In this document: piece after piece, positions 45,360-56,991 of the stretch
Layout of the letters: the number at the start of each line of letters is the position of its first letter
How positions within the stretch are numbered: the first letter of the stretch is position 1
Origin: Micrasema longulum
Lineage: Eukaryota; Arthropoda; Insecta; Trichoptera; Brachycentridae
Assembly: GCA_022494885.1 (NCBI GenBank)
Contig: JAGVSM010003940.1
Location: forward strand, 1-64,000
Length of the DNA stretch: 64,000 nt
Direction: 5' to 3'
Program-made: the position numbers and the translations under genes
Notes under the pieces: model-generated
What the model was told of the DNA's origin: nothing
Seen by the model: only the letters and a program-made list of their open reading frames with translations
Database searches by the model: none

Positions 45360-46225
45360 TACTTTTTCTAACAACTTATTTAGGTAACATGAAAGGAGAA
45401 GCTTTTAGCGGTCCTTATATATACTTTTGCAGTTGATTTCTTACAAGAGAAAACTTTATAATAGTATCTGATGTCCAGGAGTAAGCTTCAATATAAATGA
45501 TAATGTTTTTATTCAGTAATAAAACTGTTCTTATTCTCTGCTGAAACCTTTTAAGTACCAATCATTATAATCATTCTCTTCAATCATTCTTCATCGATTT
45601 TTATATCACTCTAATAGTCACAAAATGATGTCACTTATACTTTAAACAATTTTTTATGTACATTTACTATTAATATTCACTATTCATTCACGAGTAATAT
45701 TATTATCATAACACAATCATAATTATTAAAGTTTAAATCGGTACTGAAGAATAACATAATTGAGCTGTCATCGTCTGCATAAAAACATTTTATAACTCAT
45801 GTTTATTTTATTTTTATTAAGTGAATCTTTGTGTTTAAAACCATCAATAGATTTATACTGATATGCTGATATTAAAGATTAAAATGTCAATTCGTAATAT
45901 TATATATTTTACGACAAATTCACTGGCAAACCACCAAACAGGACTTATCAAGTATCATTCTAATCTAATTTTCTTGTTAAGACATAATATATTCATCAAC
46001 TCTTTCTCACATATAACCAAAGTGTATAATCCTACCTCTCTTGAACTCTTAACCCCTTAAACAATTAAAAAAAAAAAAAAAGATTTTAAAAATAAAAGTT
46101 TTCTCAATTTACTAATCCAAGAAATGCAAATAATGGCTCGTGATATATTTTTTCCTAATATTAATGTAGCATAAAACATTTCTTTCGATGTCAAAAAAAC
46201 ATAGTAAGCTGAAAATAGTCGGTTA
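45360..46225. other. AT-rich spacer, possible weak LINE trace
   Basis: Mostly featureless. A plus-strand frame near 45960-46055 (FINSFSHITKVYN) distantly resembles LINE C-termini, but too little is left for a call. Confidence 0.3.
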
Positions 46226-46229
46226 TTAG

Positions 46230-46520
46230 AAGAATTCACCCATGCTATTTTTTCCATATTGTCTCTTCGTCTCGTAACGTGGTCAAAATATCTAAAAACA
46301 CGGATTTGTACAGTGGAAGAAAGACGCTGTTCAATACCCAGTTCTCGGATAATAGAGACATTAGTCCTATGGGCTGTCCATGGTATCCGCAGCATTCTAT
46401 GTCAGTGCCACATTTCAAAAGCGTCTATCTTTCTTCGTTGTCTTTCTCTCGGGGTTCACATTTCTGCGGCGTACAAGAATATTGGAAAAATGAGGGTTTT
46501 GTAAACCATTCAGATTTTTG
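46230..46520 (-). pseudogene. LINE ORF2 C-terminal remnant
   Basis: Minus strand: TLIFPIFLYAAEM, then TPRERQRRKIDAFEMWH, then MLRIPWTAHRTNVSIIRELG and IEQRLSS..FDHVTRR. This is the LYGAExW..RKIDAFEMWxxRRMLRIxWTxxxTNxxIL region of insect LINE ORF2 proteins, a family often mis-annotated as craniofacial-development-protein-like. The tryptophan of the E-x-W motif is a stop (TGG to TGA) and a second stop lies before MLRIPW. Confidence 0.8.
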
Positions 46521-46559
46521 TAAAACTAGTGATACTGCGTCGTTGCCAATTTAAAAAAA

Positions 46560-47900
46560 AATTCTTCATCGCGTTGGGAGCTGTAACCTTTCTATTCTCA
46601 TTTTTAACAACGTAGTATATTTATAAAAATAATAAAAAGGTTGGATCTTAAATACATACCTTATCTGATTATTTGTATTCTTATGGATATCATTAATTTG
46701 AACTTGTTTTTTTTTATTATATATTTTACTATATTATTTATGTTTAATAGCTATGCATTTGTAATTAAGAAGTTTGAGTTGTTTTTTTGTTGTTATTGTG
46801 TTAAAAAGTATTGAACTATTCATTTATTTAATTTTGCAATTCGTCCTGGGGACATTTACAAAAACAAAAGGTAAGTACTAACAGAGTAATAATTTCAAAA
46901 ATAAATGAAAACATATTTGTTCTTTTTTTTTAACACATGTAAAAACCATAAAAGCATACGGCAATGCAAAATAAACAGCAAATTTTTTTAATTTTCAGAA
47001 AAAATATGGATATAATGTAACATTAGAGTTTTAAAATACGTATTCGAAAAAAAAAAAAAAAACATTTGCTATAAAAAGTAAATAAGAAAAATTAAAAAGC
47101 AAATTGTGGATACTCTTTCTTTTCTTTTTCCCCTTTAAAAATATTTTATTTACAAAAATTTCATATTGTAAAACAAAAAAAAAATCCATTTTAGAACAGG
47201 CTGCGCCATGTTAGATGGAGACTATTCTAACCAGAGGACGCTCCGTATAATTTTTTGTATTTACTTGTTTTATATGGATTCCTTGGTATTAAACATTTAA
47301 ACTTATTTATGCTCTATATATTAAAAAAAGGATAACGAAGAAACTCGGAGAAAAAAAAAAACTTAAATCTAAACTCAAGAAATGTAAATTTAAAGAAAAA
47401 ACACATATTATTTTTGGACAATGTTTTCAGACCGTCTTGCTCATTATTTCAAGGAAAATGAAACAACTTGTTTGGGAAAACATGACTGAAAACATGTCTT
47501 TCTGCCTTCTATTTTAACTCATTAGACATGTATTGTGCCGAAATTTTGGTATTATTTTTACGACGTGTTAGTATGTCAAGATTCACAGGATAAAAGGACA
47601 AGAATTTCAAAGCATGTTGTCAATTGCCTTATTTTCTTAAGAGAAAGTAATTAAAGGAAACGTTCGTATTTCGTTTGAAGTGTGCTTTAAGCGAGACCTT
47701 TTTTTATTGCTCCGTAATGAAACGAAAATTTCGTTTGTTTTTGTTTCGTTTTACGACTTGTTAGAAGATATTTAACGTATTTTAAAAATTAAATTGATAT
47801 ATTGTTTTTTTTTAACAGTGTACATGTACAACAGTTTGCTTAAAATTCGAAAATTAAACAACCGTAATTTAATGTATTAAGTTCATGTCTTTGTCATATG
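46560..47900. other. AT-rich spacer, nothing recognised
   Basis: A/T-rich with long poly-A runs (47050, 47350). A small GC-richer patch at 47195-47250 has no match. Confidence 0.45.
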
Positions 47901-47904
47901 TTGG

Positions 47905-48122
47905 GCAGGTGACATGGCGCAGTAAGCCGATCAACTGTGAAACTGGAGTCGTAGGTTCGATACCCGCCAGTTGCAAGAAAAAATGAGAGAAAGATTTTTC
48001 GCAATTGGTCTGGGTGTTGTGGAGTATTTTTTATAACTTCCTTCCATATCTTATCTTTCCCATCTGCTGACTAGCCTCTAAAATAGAGGCTAAGCGGGTT
48101 ATTCCTTTGAAAAAAAACATTA
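47905..48122 (+). mobile_element. SINE family C copy
   Basis: Head GACATGGCGCAGTAAGCCGA (A-box region), GTAGGTTCGATACCCGCCAG (B-box), body CTGGGTGTTGTGGAG, and end TAGAGGCTAAGCGGGTTATT with an A-rich tail at 48112-48120. It matches the minus-strand copy at 14.6-14.8 kb from head to tail. Confidence 0.75.
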
Positions 48123-48269
48123 AAAAATATTCATACATAAGTGGCAATGAAGAAAATTAGCAGTCCGGGAAATGGAATGCTAAAAATGTTTTCTTTTAGG
48201 CGTTTAAAATAAAGAGATTTAATTGTACGGAAACTTTGAATGACGTCACGAGGTCTTGTGTTTCAACTA

Positions 48270-48765
48270 ATTTATTTATTATATACATACGGCCTAAGCC
48301 AATTACAACAGTTAGATGAAGAAACATAAATGCAAGAAACTGAACAAAAAGAACATAAAACTATTTAGCAAAGACAAACAAGGGCAAAATAATAATAGTA
48401 TACAATATATTCAAAAAAACGAAAGACCAAAAACTTTGAGCTAAAACATGCCAATCCAACTTCATCCCACACTGTTTAGTCGCGAAAAGATCTACGAAAA
48501 GCCGGAAGATCTATCCCAAAAAATTCCAAGTCGTGTTATGAATTGACTAATCTATACACTCTAGACATTGGGGCATAAAAACCAAAGTTGCTCTTAGAAG
48601 ATTTTATATATAGCAGATTTTGACTTCTGGTGACACGGATGGGAACATGAAAAAAAAATGATTGTAACAGAGATGGGACATCACTTAAAGCATTAAGTAT
48701 TTTGAAAATGCAAATAAGGTCCATCTCAGTTCTACGTCTCTCCAATGAAGACAGATTAAGAGAGA
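48270..48765 (-). pseudogene. LINE ORF2 C-terminus and 3' UTR (jockey-like)
   Basis: Minus strand from about 48765: LSSLERRRTEMDLICIFKIL, then NALSDVPSLLQSFFFHVPIR, then NFGFYAPMSRVYRLVNS. This is the LxxRRxxxDLxFLYKIxNGxxDCxxLLxxI region at the ORF2 C-terminus. The frame ends near 48536 and a 3' UTR continues to TTTATTTATTATATACATAC near 48275. 5'-truncated. Confidence 0.75.
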
Positions 48766-48975
48766 TTATTTATTTTTAATTTATTATACGGCACAAGTGC
48801 CTTTTACAATATAAAATATAACAGTATAATGAGTTAGTTGGATATACAAAAATTAAAAAAACAGAAAAATAATATGAAAACATAAGTATCAAAAAAAAAA
48901 TAACAAGAAAAATATGCATATACATGTATGTATGTTAGCATAAAAAACATTAAAAAAAATAAATTAATTTACACC
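48766..48975 (-). mobile_element. LINE 3' UTR, second insertion
   Basis: Its left boundary TTTATTTTTAATTTATTATA then CGGCACAAGTGCCTTTTACA lies directly upstream of the previous LINE remnant. This is the same type of 3' end as at 44.15 and 31.13 kb. It carries no coding part, so it is a very short 5'-truncated insertion. Confidence 0.55.
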
Positions 48976-49264
48976 AGATAATAAGCATAAGTAGCTTTTG
49001 CAAATAACGATAGTGTTGTGATAGATTTCTGGTTTATTGTAAGACAATTCATTTATCAGCAGAACTCACCAGATAAATTGTGATATCACAGGTGGAGTAA
49101 TTTCAAAATTGCAAAACTTTATAAAATGATAACGCTGATAATACTATAGTTTATTAGTCTGCTGACAATTAGAAATTTTTATATTATTATATTTATATAA
49201 TTTTTTTTTTCAACGGTTTATGCCTTTACCAAAGTATTCAAATTATAATAATAGAAACAATATA

Positions 49265-49500
49265 TTTTGTGGTTTAATAACCAGGCGTTTGTCCACCACG
49301 CATAAAATCTCGTTTCAATTTTCGACATGGTTGACATTAATCGTTTATTTAAGAGGTGTTTTCGCGTTAAAATATTTCTTTAAAAAGCAATTTAACTCTC
49401 CCCTGATCATTTCACCGTTACGTTACAAAAATTAACAAGAAACACTGTGGTTAGTGTAACAATACAGTGCCCTATGCACCATATTTGAGGGAAAGGGAAA
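49265..49500 (+). mobile_element. SINE family B, diverged full-length
   Basis: CGACATGGTTGACATTAATC, TTTAAGAGGTGTTTTCGCG, AAAATATTTC and ACAGTGCCCTATGCACC preserve the family B order from below the B-box to the 3' block. The head at 49280-49315 is badly worn. Confidence 0.55.
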
Positions 49501-49639
49501 AACAATAATGATAATGAATAGAATTAATGGTTTACAGTGGATTTCTAAAGTTGTTATCACAATAATAATAATAATAAATAACTTGCGTAATTTGAATGCT
49601 GTAAAAATTCCTGACTTTTTATATTTCACTAACCAAACC

Positions 49640-49800
49640 TCAATATGCGAGAGGTCTCAGGTTCGATTCCCGGCATGGTTGATAAAAACATATTTATTTA
49701 AAAGAGTGTTTTCACCCTAGAATATTTCATAGTCTCTGGACTGCCATTAGAAGCGTAAGATTGATCTCTTACCTTTATGTAACAAAAATTATAATAATAA
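49640..49800 (+). mobile_element. SINE family B, truncated
   Basis: GAGAGGTCTCAGGTTCGATT and CCCGGCATGGTTGATAAAAA give a perfect B-box. The body TAGAATATTTCATAGTCTCT and CTTACCTTTATGTAACAAAA follow, then an AATAATAAT run at the 3' end. The A-box and final block are absent. Confidence 0.7.
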
Positions 49801-50485
49801 TAAATTTGGCTAATTTATAAAGAGCCATCATTTCGTTGTAAAAAAATGCAATTATTAAAAAAATATAAAAATAATTCCAAAATTTCCACATCAAACCTTT
49901 GGGCGGACGCGATTCCCACGCTGGACGGACGCGATTCGCGATGCGTTGGAGTTAACAGTATTCGCTAAACACGCTAGATTCTGCTCTTAAAGTTGGGTCC
50001 ATTTCTTATAGCAAATGTTCGAATTTTGCGCACGCGTTTTAAGATTCATAAAATTGTCATACAGTTTTACAGACTCGTCGAAATCAAATCATCCAATTTG
50101 TGTAAAATGCAAATGCAAACTTGAAACGAATCTAATAACGTATGGCATCAAATGTAAAACAGCGTATTATTGAATATTGCCCAAATTTGAAAATAACTGT
50201 GGCCTTTTGCTAAAATTAATTTGTTTCATAAATTCATTCGTATCATATGAAAAGGAACGAGATCACAATATGGTTTTCAGTGCCTTAGAATGAGATGAAT
50301 ATAGGGTGAACGAACGAACTTACGATACATAATTATGACAGAATAAGCGATCTTGTTTTGTTTCACAACTACACGCGCGTGCGCTGCGTTACGTTTGTAA
50401 CATATAATACTATTATTTCAAGAAAAAATATCACTGTGATTAGTTTAGTAGACTGAATTAAATAATTTTTTGTCATAAATTGGTT

Positions 50486-50900
50486 TTATAATATGCAAGA
50501 GGTCTCTGGTTCAATTCCCAATAAGCTTGACATGAAATTAACGTCGTTTTTACAGTAAAATATTTCATAGTCCCTGACTGGCACCTGAAGTATTGAACTG
50601 ATTATTTTACATATTGCAACAGAGATGAAGAAGATGGATGAAGAACGTGGAGCGAGGAGGAACACTTCAACACAGGTGAGTTGATTTTCATTGAATATTA
50701 AGTGGCAGTAAACGTCCTTAATAACGTGTGTGTTGGCTGACCTTGATGGACCATTTTGAATCAATGCATGCGCTCTCTAAGCTATCGAGGAATTGAATTT
50801 TGCGCCCCTCTCTCGCGTCACCAATCTTACCTTTATGTAACAAAAAACATCAAGATACGCTGCAATCTGAGTGCAGTGTCTTATGTACCGTTTAAGTGCA
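50486..50900 (+). mobile_element. SINE family B interrupted by an insert of about 215 bp
   Basis: First part: AAGAGGTCTCTGGTTCAATT, GAAATTAACGTCG, AATATTTCATAGTCCCTGAC. Second part, from 50819: CAATCTTACCTTTATGTAAC and TCAAGATACGCTGCAATCTG, ending near TTATGTACC. In intact copies these are contiguous. The insert at about 50602-50818 begins with a family G MITE-like TATTGCAACAGAGATGAAGA. Its remainder is unrecognised. Confidence 0.6.
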
Positions 50901-51454
50901 GAAAGATTTTAAAATTAAGATTTTATTCACATTAAAAATATTTTCTTAAATTGCGACATTCTCAAAATAAAAACTTGTTGCTCTTACTTGTTCATACTAA
51001 CAGGTAAAGGTTGTCTTTTAAACTAATTAAAACTGAGTCCATTAGCTTCCGTCCCAATATAATTTTAACATAACCTAAAATTAAAGTGTGTTTCTTAGTT
51101 TCAAGGGATTTTCGAAGCGTCTACTAAGGATTCATTTCCAACGGCTGAAAATCCAATTCTAAAATTTCTTAAATTGTTTGAAAGTGCCTCAAGAAGACTT
51201 TTACAGTATAATCTTTTCCATAGGGAGCTAAAATCCTTAAGCTCATTTCGTTTGTAATCTGCGGAACATTTATTTAAAAGCCGTATTACGAAGGTATGCG
51301 ATTGGATATAACTTGAGATAAATGAATTTCAAAGTAGTAATTTTTACAGATAAAATTAATATACGTACCCATTTTTTAAAAAGTAATAAATTACAAACAT
51401 TACGTGTACGTACTTTGTTGAACTTTTGTTTTGTTAGTTTTTTGACAGATTTTT

Positions 51455-51585
51455 TTATTTTCATCATCATCGTCATCATCACCACCATCATAATCACCTT
51501 TCCGCGCTTAGTGGTGCACAGGGCACTAAGTTTATACACCAACCGAAGCGTGTCTTGTAATTTGTTGCATATCATAGTTGATTTC
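51455..51585 (-). mobile_element. SINE family B 3' end with TGATGA-type tail
   Basis: On the plus strand CATCATCATCGTCATCATCA (about 51461-51480) leads into TTTCCGCGCTTAGTGGTGCA and CAGGGCACTAAGTTTATACA. So on the minus strand family B ends in a TGATGA microsatellite. The tRNA-like head is missing. Confidence 0.65.
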
Positions 51586-51710
51586 TAAATTAACGGCAAT
51601 TCGTTATAGTCATATCACAATCATATAATTTATTACGTCAGCATTTAGTTTGTGGAATAGAATTTTTATATGTTTTATTAATGAAACACTTTGTATATAC
51701 AGGGTGTTCA

Positions 51711-52061
51711 TTAAACCCTGTCACATCCTAAACCACGGTTATCAGTATGAGCAAGAAGACATTTTGGCACATTAAAATACATTTTTAGAACGAATAACTT
51801 TTTTTTTTTAAATATGAAAAATAACAAATGGTTGCTTACTTCTGCAGGAAAAAAAACAAAGAACGGGGAGGAGAGAGTTTCATACGCCGACAACTGCGCC
51901 TCCGCGCTCCCCTCGCTTCTCCTCTGCAAAAGTTAACAACCATTTTTTTTTTTTTTAATTTTTTTAAAAATATTTTCTTTGTACTAAATATTTGTTAAAA
52001 TATGCTTATATGTCTTCTTGCCCATACTGATTATCGTTGTTTCGGATGTAACAGGGTCTAA
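51711..52061. mobile_element. Foldback MITE with TTAA-type ends (piggyBac-like)
   Basis: Left end TTAAACCCTGTCACATCC and right end GGATGTAACAGGGTCTAA are inverted. Farther in, ATCAGTATGAGCAAGAAGAC pairs with GTCTTCTTGCCCATACTGAT. Loosely inverted A/T-rich arms extend to a GC-richer core at 51850-51925. CCCTGT-type ends beside TTA(A) are suggestive of piggyBac-group non-autonomous elements. No transposase is present. Confidence 0.7.
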
Positions 52062-52064
52062 AAA

Positions 52065-53855
52065 ACATCTTATATATATCAACTGTGTCAATTTATTGTT
52101 ATTCCCATCTCAAGACAGAACTTTTAGACCCATGGAGTTGGGACTTATGTCCCAAGTAATGTATAACAAATTTATGCATGTATATAAATAAATTAGTATA
52201 CCAGAGTTGAGATTAATATTTATGAGAATACTTTCAAGTGTTATATAAATTACCTATCATAAGATGTAAATATTAATGCAAACACGGCCGATCTGCAGTC
52301 AATTTGTAAATTAATGATAATTTCTAGTGTTTCATAGTACATTTGTAAATTAATATCAAATTATTGTTTGTCACTGTTCTTTGTAATATTTAAAGTTACT
52401 TGTTATGCATTTTTTATAGTCTTTATTTAATAAATAATACATATTATTGCAATATTAAAGCATCACAAAGAAAACAAACAATTAACACATAGTTTGTTCT
52501 GATAAACTATTAAATAATAGTTTGTCATCAGGTGCTCAGATATGAGTTTTAATTAATCAATCAATAAAAGCATCGTAGTCAAATATCTAAATCAATCGTA
52601 ATGTCTTCTGAATTACCGAGTGAATTTGTAAATCAAGAGTGATTTATTTTACAACAGAAAATTCGCTGAAATTTAATAAAGATTCTAATAATTTAAAATC
52701 TGCATCTCGTAGAAATTTCCATTACACAGTAATTTAAAAAGAGTGGTTGGTTTGAGAAAAGCGCTTTACCGTTGATAGAGAAGAGTAGCTAGAAAATATT
52801 ATAATTGCCTTCGGAGACGGAAAAATGTAATTGCGCTGTCGGCGCATAAGCACTAGAGTCTAGTTTAAAAGAAATATTTGATTACCCCGAATCGGGTCAC
52901 CGGACTGGACTGTCTTTCACTGTCATATTTATACATTAAAAAACAATTTCTGGATTAGGATAGATAAAGAGGGAGCCTGCTTTACAATCTTACAGAATAC
53001 GTTGAATTCGTGAACTTTATAGGAAGGTCGTATATACCATGAATCGTTTGACGCGCGTTTAGTATATTGGAATCTTAGTTGTATCCCACATAGGTAAATC
53101 GTGTTATACGATATTTATCAGCATCTCGATGATGCCAAGGGTTTACTCGTTTGTTCCCTCACTTCGGAGTATAGGACGCCATGACTCGAGATTATAAAAC
53201 CGCAATAATTAAAACACATGACCTGATCCAATGTCCTATCATCTATCATCAGTTTGTTGCCCTTAGGGTGCTAGGTATTGTTATTTTTTTTGTTTAACAA
53301 TATCTAAAACAAAAACAAAAACTTAGCAATATCTAAGCAACTTATGACTTTGTAAAATTTCTCATATGCAAGATGAATTTGTGTACTATCTTCAGATTCT
53401 GCTACTATGGTTGCATAGCCTGCGTAACATGTGATGTTAACGACCTTATCTCATTTAGTCCTAGATTTGAAAATTAGTTAAATTAGTCTTCGAAACGCAA
53501 AAACTCCTTTATTCGCATTACCCTTACCGTGCACTGCGCAAATATCGCTAGTAGCTTTGGCAGTTTTATTTCCTTGATTAGATTTTGATATCGAAGAAGG
53601 TGCCAAAAATGCTCACTTTTGTCAACATGATATTCCATTTTGAAGCATTGTAATCAAATGATATAACTATTTTGGCATAAAAGCAAACGCAATATCTTAT
53701 AGAGCAAAACTTTTTCTTTCTAATGACGTTCAACCTTTACATTTTTTTAAAAACTTTTGGTCTTCCTTATTCAATTTGGAAAAAAAACGTACACAACTTG
53801 TGTTAAAACTCAATATTTGCATATAAAAACAATATTCTGAAAAAAAACCGTTTTT
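52065..53855. other. AT-rich spacer, nothing recognised
   Basis: Includes a perfect small hairpin TGGGAC-TTAT-GTCCCA near 52139-52154 and a somewhat GC-richer patch at 52760-52930. No gene or repeat family is supported. Confidence 0.45.
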
Positions 53856-53861
53856 TACAGA

Positions 53862-54160
53862 ATCTTTTTTCTGTTCCTTGATTGAATACCTGAAGCGTAA
53901 GACTAATCACTTCACTTTCGTGTAAAAGTCAAATTGTACTAAAACATCACGGCGTGGGGCGTCGCAACAACACGAAATATTATTTTCACTTTTTGGATGG
54001 AACAAACCCCACTATAGTTAAGCAATAATGCGCGGCACTCCATACAAAATTTTGTAGCGCAGCGCCGCTGAAGTGCAATAACGCTCTGCTGCAGTTTGAA
54101 CTTACTGTGTAACAGATAATCAAGAGTAGTGCCCTGTGCATCATCATTTGCATATAATGA
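53862..54160 (+). mobile_element. SINE family B fragment, probably interrupted
   Basis: GAATACCTGAAGCGTAAGAC, TAATCACTTCACTTTCGTGT and, after about 180 bp of GC-richer unrelated sequence, GTAGTGCCCTGTGCATCATC are family B pieces in order. The intervening 53945-54120 segment is unexplained. Confidence 0.4.
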
Positions 54161-54239
54161 TATGGGATGCTTACATATTTTAACAGATATATCGAAACAC
54201 TCTGAAAATAAATTATGGAAGTTTTGGCATTTAGTTACA

Positions 54240-54800
54240 GTTATTCAATTTCGACAAACCCCCTTGTGAGTTAAATCGATGTCTACTAAGACTTGGGGAT
54301 ACTGAAAATAATTAAATCCGTTTGAACAGAGAGGGAAAAATTTTTTGAGAAGGAACTGTAGAGGGAAGAAATATAGCCTGTCTACAAACGTTTGGACATA
54401 CTGAATTTTTTTTTTATTAAACTATCTGGCATAAAAAGAAGCATTAAAAAATAATAGTAGTTTTTAGGCGTTACCTAGTAGGTGAAATGGTTTAGCTGAA
54501 TGATCTTACCCATATGATAAAAGTTTCAGCTTTTTTAATTCACAAAAGTCAACATTCGGAATAGTTGAGGAAATGTGGATGTTTAATGCAGTATAATGCA
54601 GAATGGTGAATGTTACGTATTGCGTATGTGTATAATGGTCAAATTAAGCAGCCAATCACGGGTTATAAGCCATTTACATGCCGAGACTTCCATATTCCCT
54701 TTTCTGTTGTTAAAGATTTACATCTGAATAACTCCATAGGGAGATCATCCAACATGTTTAAAAGTATTTGGGCACATTAAAAACATTATTAATACATTAA
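54240..54800. mobile_element. Two family G MITE copies, adjacent
   Basis: 54290-54410: a short copy with AACAGAGAGGGAAAAATTTT and CCTGTCTACAAACGTTTGG. 54490-54800: a longer one with ATGATAAAAGTTTCAGCTTT, AAAGTCAACATTCGG, GCAGAATGGTGAATGTTACG, AGCCAATCACGGGTTATAAG and CCGAGACTTCCATATTCCC. Both share the family order. The termini are worn. Confidence 0.65.
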
Positions 54801-55403
54801 ATACTGTTATAGTATTTTAATTTTACCCTTTAAAACATAGTTACGTAACATATTTCTCATAATCACAAAATTTCTAATGTAATTAGGAAAAATACAGGAA
54901 TTTGAATTAAGGTATAAAAATAATATTATATCTGCAGGAAAATTTATTCGCGTGTCAAGGGTTGAATGTCACACCAATTAATCTTTAAATACTTTACCCT
55001 ATGCTTTAAGGGAAAATATTTATTTTGTTAACGTACAGTTTAAAATACGTTGCTTACTGAGTTAAATAAAGGTTTTATCATTTCTGGTCATGTCAGTCAA
55101 CCCTTTCTCACCGAGTGTCCCTTTGAAGAATACAAGATTTGAGGTTCTTCTTAGCATCAACTCTCCCAAATTAACAGAAAAGTAAAATATATTTTTTTAT
55201 CCAGACAATGTTTCATGGTTTTATGATATTCAACACTAAAATATAACTCTTTTATGCTAAAATTATGGCTTGTCAATATATTTTAAAATTTTAAATTGTA
55301 TATTGCGAAGGTACCAAAGTATATTCACAAAGACCTGACCGCTGAACACGTGTTGACCACAAGCCCATTGCGTGATTTCACGTGATTGGATCATTACGAT
55401 CAG

Positions 55404-55579
55404 GCGGCCTCCGTGGTGTAGTGGTCAAGATGCTCGACTCACAGACGGAAGGTTCCGGGTTCGATTCCCGGTGAGAACACAAAAATTAAAATGTGATTTT
55501 TCTCAAGCCTGGGTGTTCTGTGATGTAATTCACCACTGTAATTGGGCCTCCTGGCCTGTTGTGGTGCAAAAAAAAAAAA
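55404..55579 (+). mobile_element. SINE family A, best-preserved copy
   Basis: Head GCGGCCTCCGTGGTGTAGTG and GTCAAGATGCTCGACTC include a consensus A-box. GGTTCCGGGTTCGATTCCCG holds a perfect B-box with its T-stem. The body TCTCAAGCCTGGGTGTTCTG and CACCACTGTAATTGGGCCTC ends in TGGCCTGTTGTGGTGC followed by 12 or so A (55568-55579). Intact pol III boxes make this the youngest-looking member; transcription is possible but unproven. An open frame across it is incidental. Confidence 0.9.
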
Positions 55580-55679
55580 TACGTACAAAGGTAAAAATCT
55601 AAATGGTATTATAAAAAAACACAGAGTGGATTGATTTTTATTGTAAAACGTGTAATTAATTTTCATTACATTTATTTAT

Positions 55680-56605
55680 TTAATCTAGTCTCGATTTCCC
55701 TTTTCCGGACTTTTACCCGAGAGTAGTAATAATGATAATTTTGTACAAAAAATATTTCAAAAATTATTTAAAAAAATATATAATTTTAAATAACACAGAA
55801 TAGGTTACAATTTTACATTCAACCCCTGTCAGTCATTTACTGCCCTTTTAAGCAAAAAGACAGTTATTTGCAGAAGTCATGTGTTAAAATACGAAATTGT
55901 TCATCAACTTTATTCAAATAAAAAAAGAAACTGTAAGTAATCAAAAGTAAAAATTGAGTACGTCAATTTTTTCTGAACATAAAATCTGTATGTATCATGT
56001 CTACACTGTTTTTGTTTATGAATCTCTGGATATTGTGTGATTACTCAAATACCTTAAAAACAAAAAAAAAACTTTACATTTTCACTGCTTTTTATTATCA
56101 ACTTGCTTGCATGACTGCTTGAATGACTACTTGCATGGTACTTTTAAAACTTAAAGCATAACATTTGAAGACAAACATTTTCTATAATTATTAGAAAATA
56201 TCATTTGAAAACAACCAATTCCCAACTTTTCTATGTCTACTGGTTTCGAGACGTACCCGTCTGTTCACAGTGACATTAATTACAATTCAATGAAAATCTC
56301 ACTATACACCTCTACCATAGTAGTTGCACAACAATATAAAACCAACGTACTGATAGGATAGTATTTTTTATTATGAAGTCTTTTATTATAATTAGTGCAC
56401 GTTGGTGTCAGTTTCTCATAGCATGTGCATATAAATATATCCCGAATACAACTTTGTTTAAATAATGTGGAAAATTGACAGACTCCCGAATCATTTCAAG
56501 TAAAATTATTGACATACAAGCATACGAATAATCGAAAATGTCAACAACAAAAAAATAGGATCTACCCAACATAATAACGCAAATTTGTATTTTTTTCTAA
56601 TTTTA
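55680..56605. other. AT-rich spacer, nothing recognised
   Basis: No supported coding or repeat feature between the SINE and the LINE end at 56.6 kb. Confidence 0.45.
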
Positions 56606-56609
56606 TACG

Positions 56610-56970
56610 TAGTGTTCATGCAGTTTGACTGTGGAATAAACTCCTATCAACTAAACGACTATCAAAAATGTTTCAACAGTCTCTGTTTAAATCACGCTTG
56701 AAGAAACATATCCTTTCTCTTCCTTCATTTCTCCTCTTTTTCTGTATCCTTACTCCATTTTACTCGCACAGAAATGAATAAGTGAAGTTCTATTTAGTAA
56801 CTACATGTATTTTCTTTTCAACTCGCATTCGTCTTAAGTTATAAATTATAATTGAAATATAAAAAAAACAATTTTATTCTATTGCTCGATATATTTGATG
56901 GGCCCCGCCAATGTACAAAATGTATGTTTAAGAAGTTAAATAAATAAATAAAAAAAGAAATAAAAGATTT
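56610..56970 (+). pseudogene. LINE ORF2 C-terminus and 3' UTR
   Basis: Plus strand near 56655-56780: LSTKRLSKMFQQSLFKSRLK then KHILSLPSFLLFF and a TAA. This is the same ending (FKSRLKKH) as at 39.8 kb. The 3' UTR follows with GATGGGCCCCGCCAATG and a TTAAATAAATAAATAAAAAA end near 56955. 5'-truncated; only about 50 codons survive. Confidence 0.7.
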
Positions 56971-56991
56971 ACAATTAACGTTTTTTTTCAT

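Noticed and set aside
46259..46554. Plus-strand frames of 81 and 91 codons
   Set aside because: Antisense to a LINE ORF2 remnant with strong motifs on the minus strand.
55404..55476. A genuine tRNA gene at the head of the best SINE A
   Set aside because: The acceptor ends do not pair and the same head leads into a shared body and A-run at several loci, so it is a SINE, not a tRNA gene.
55372..55666. Overlapping open frames of about 75 codons on both strands near 55.5 kb
   Set aside because: They lie across a well-preserved SINE A; the reading frames come from its tRNA-like head and body.
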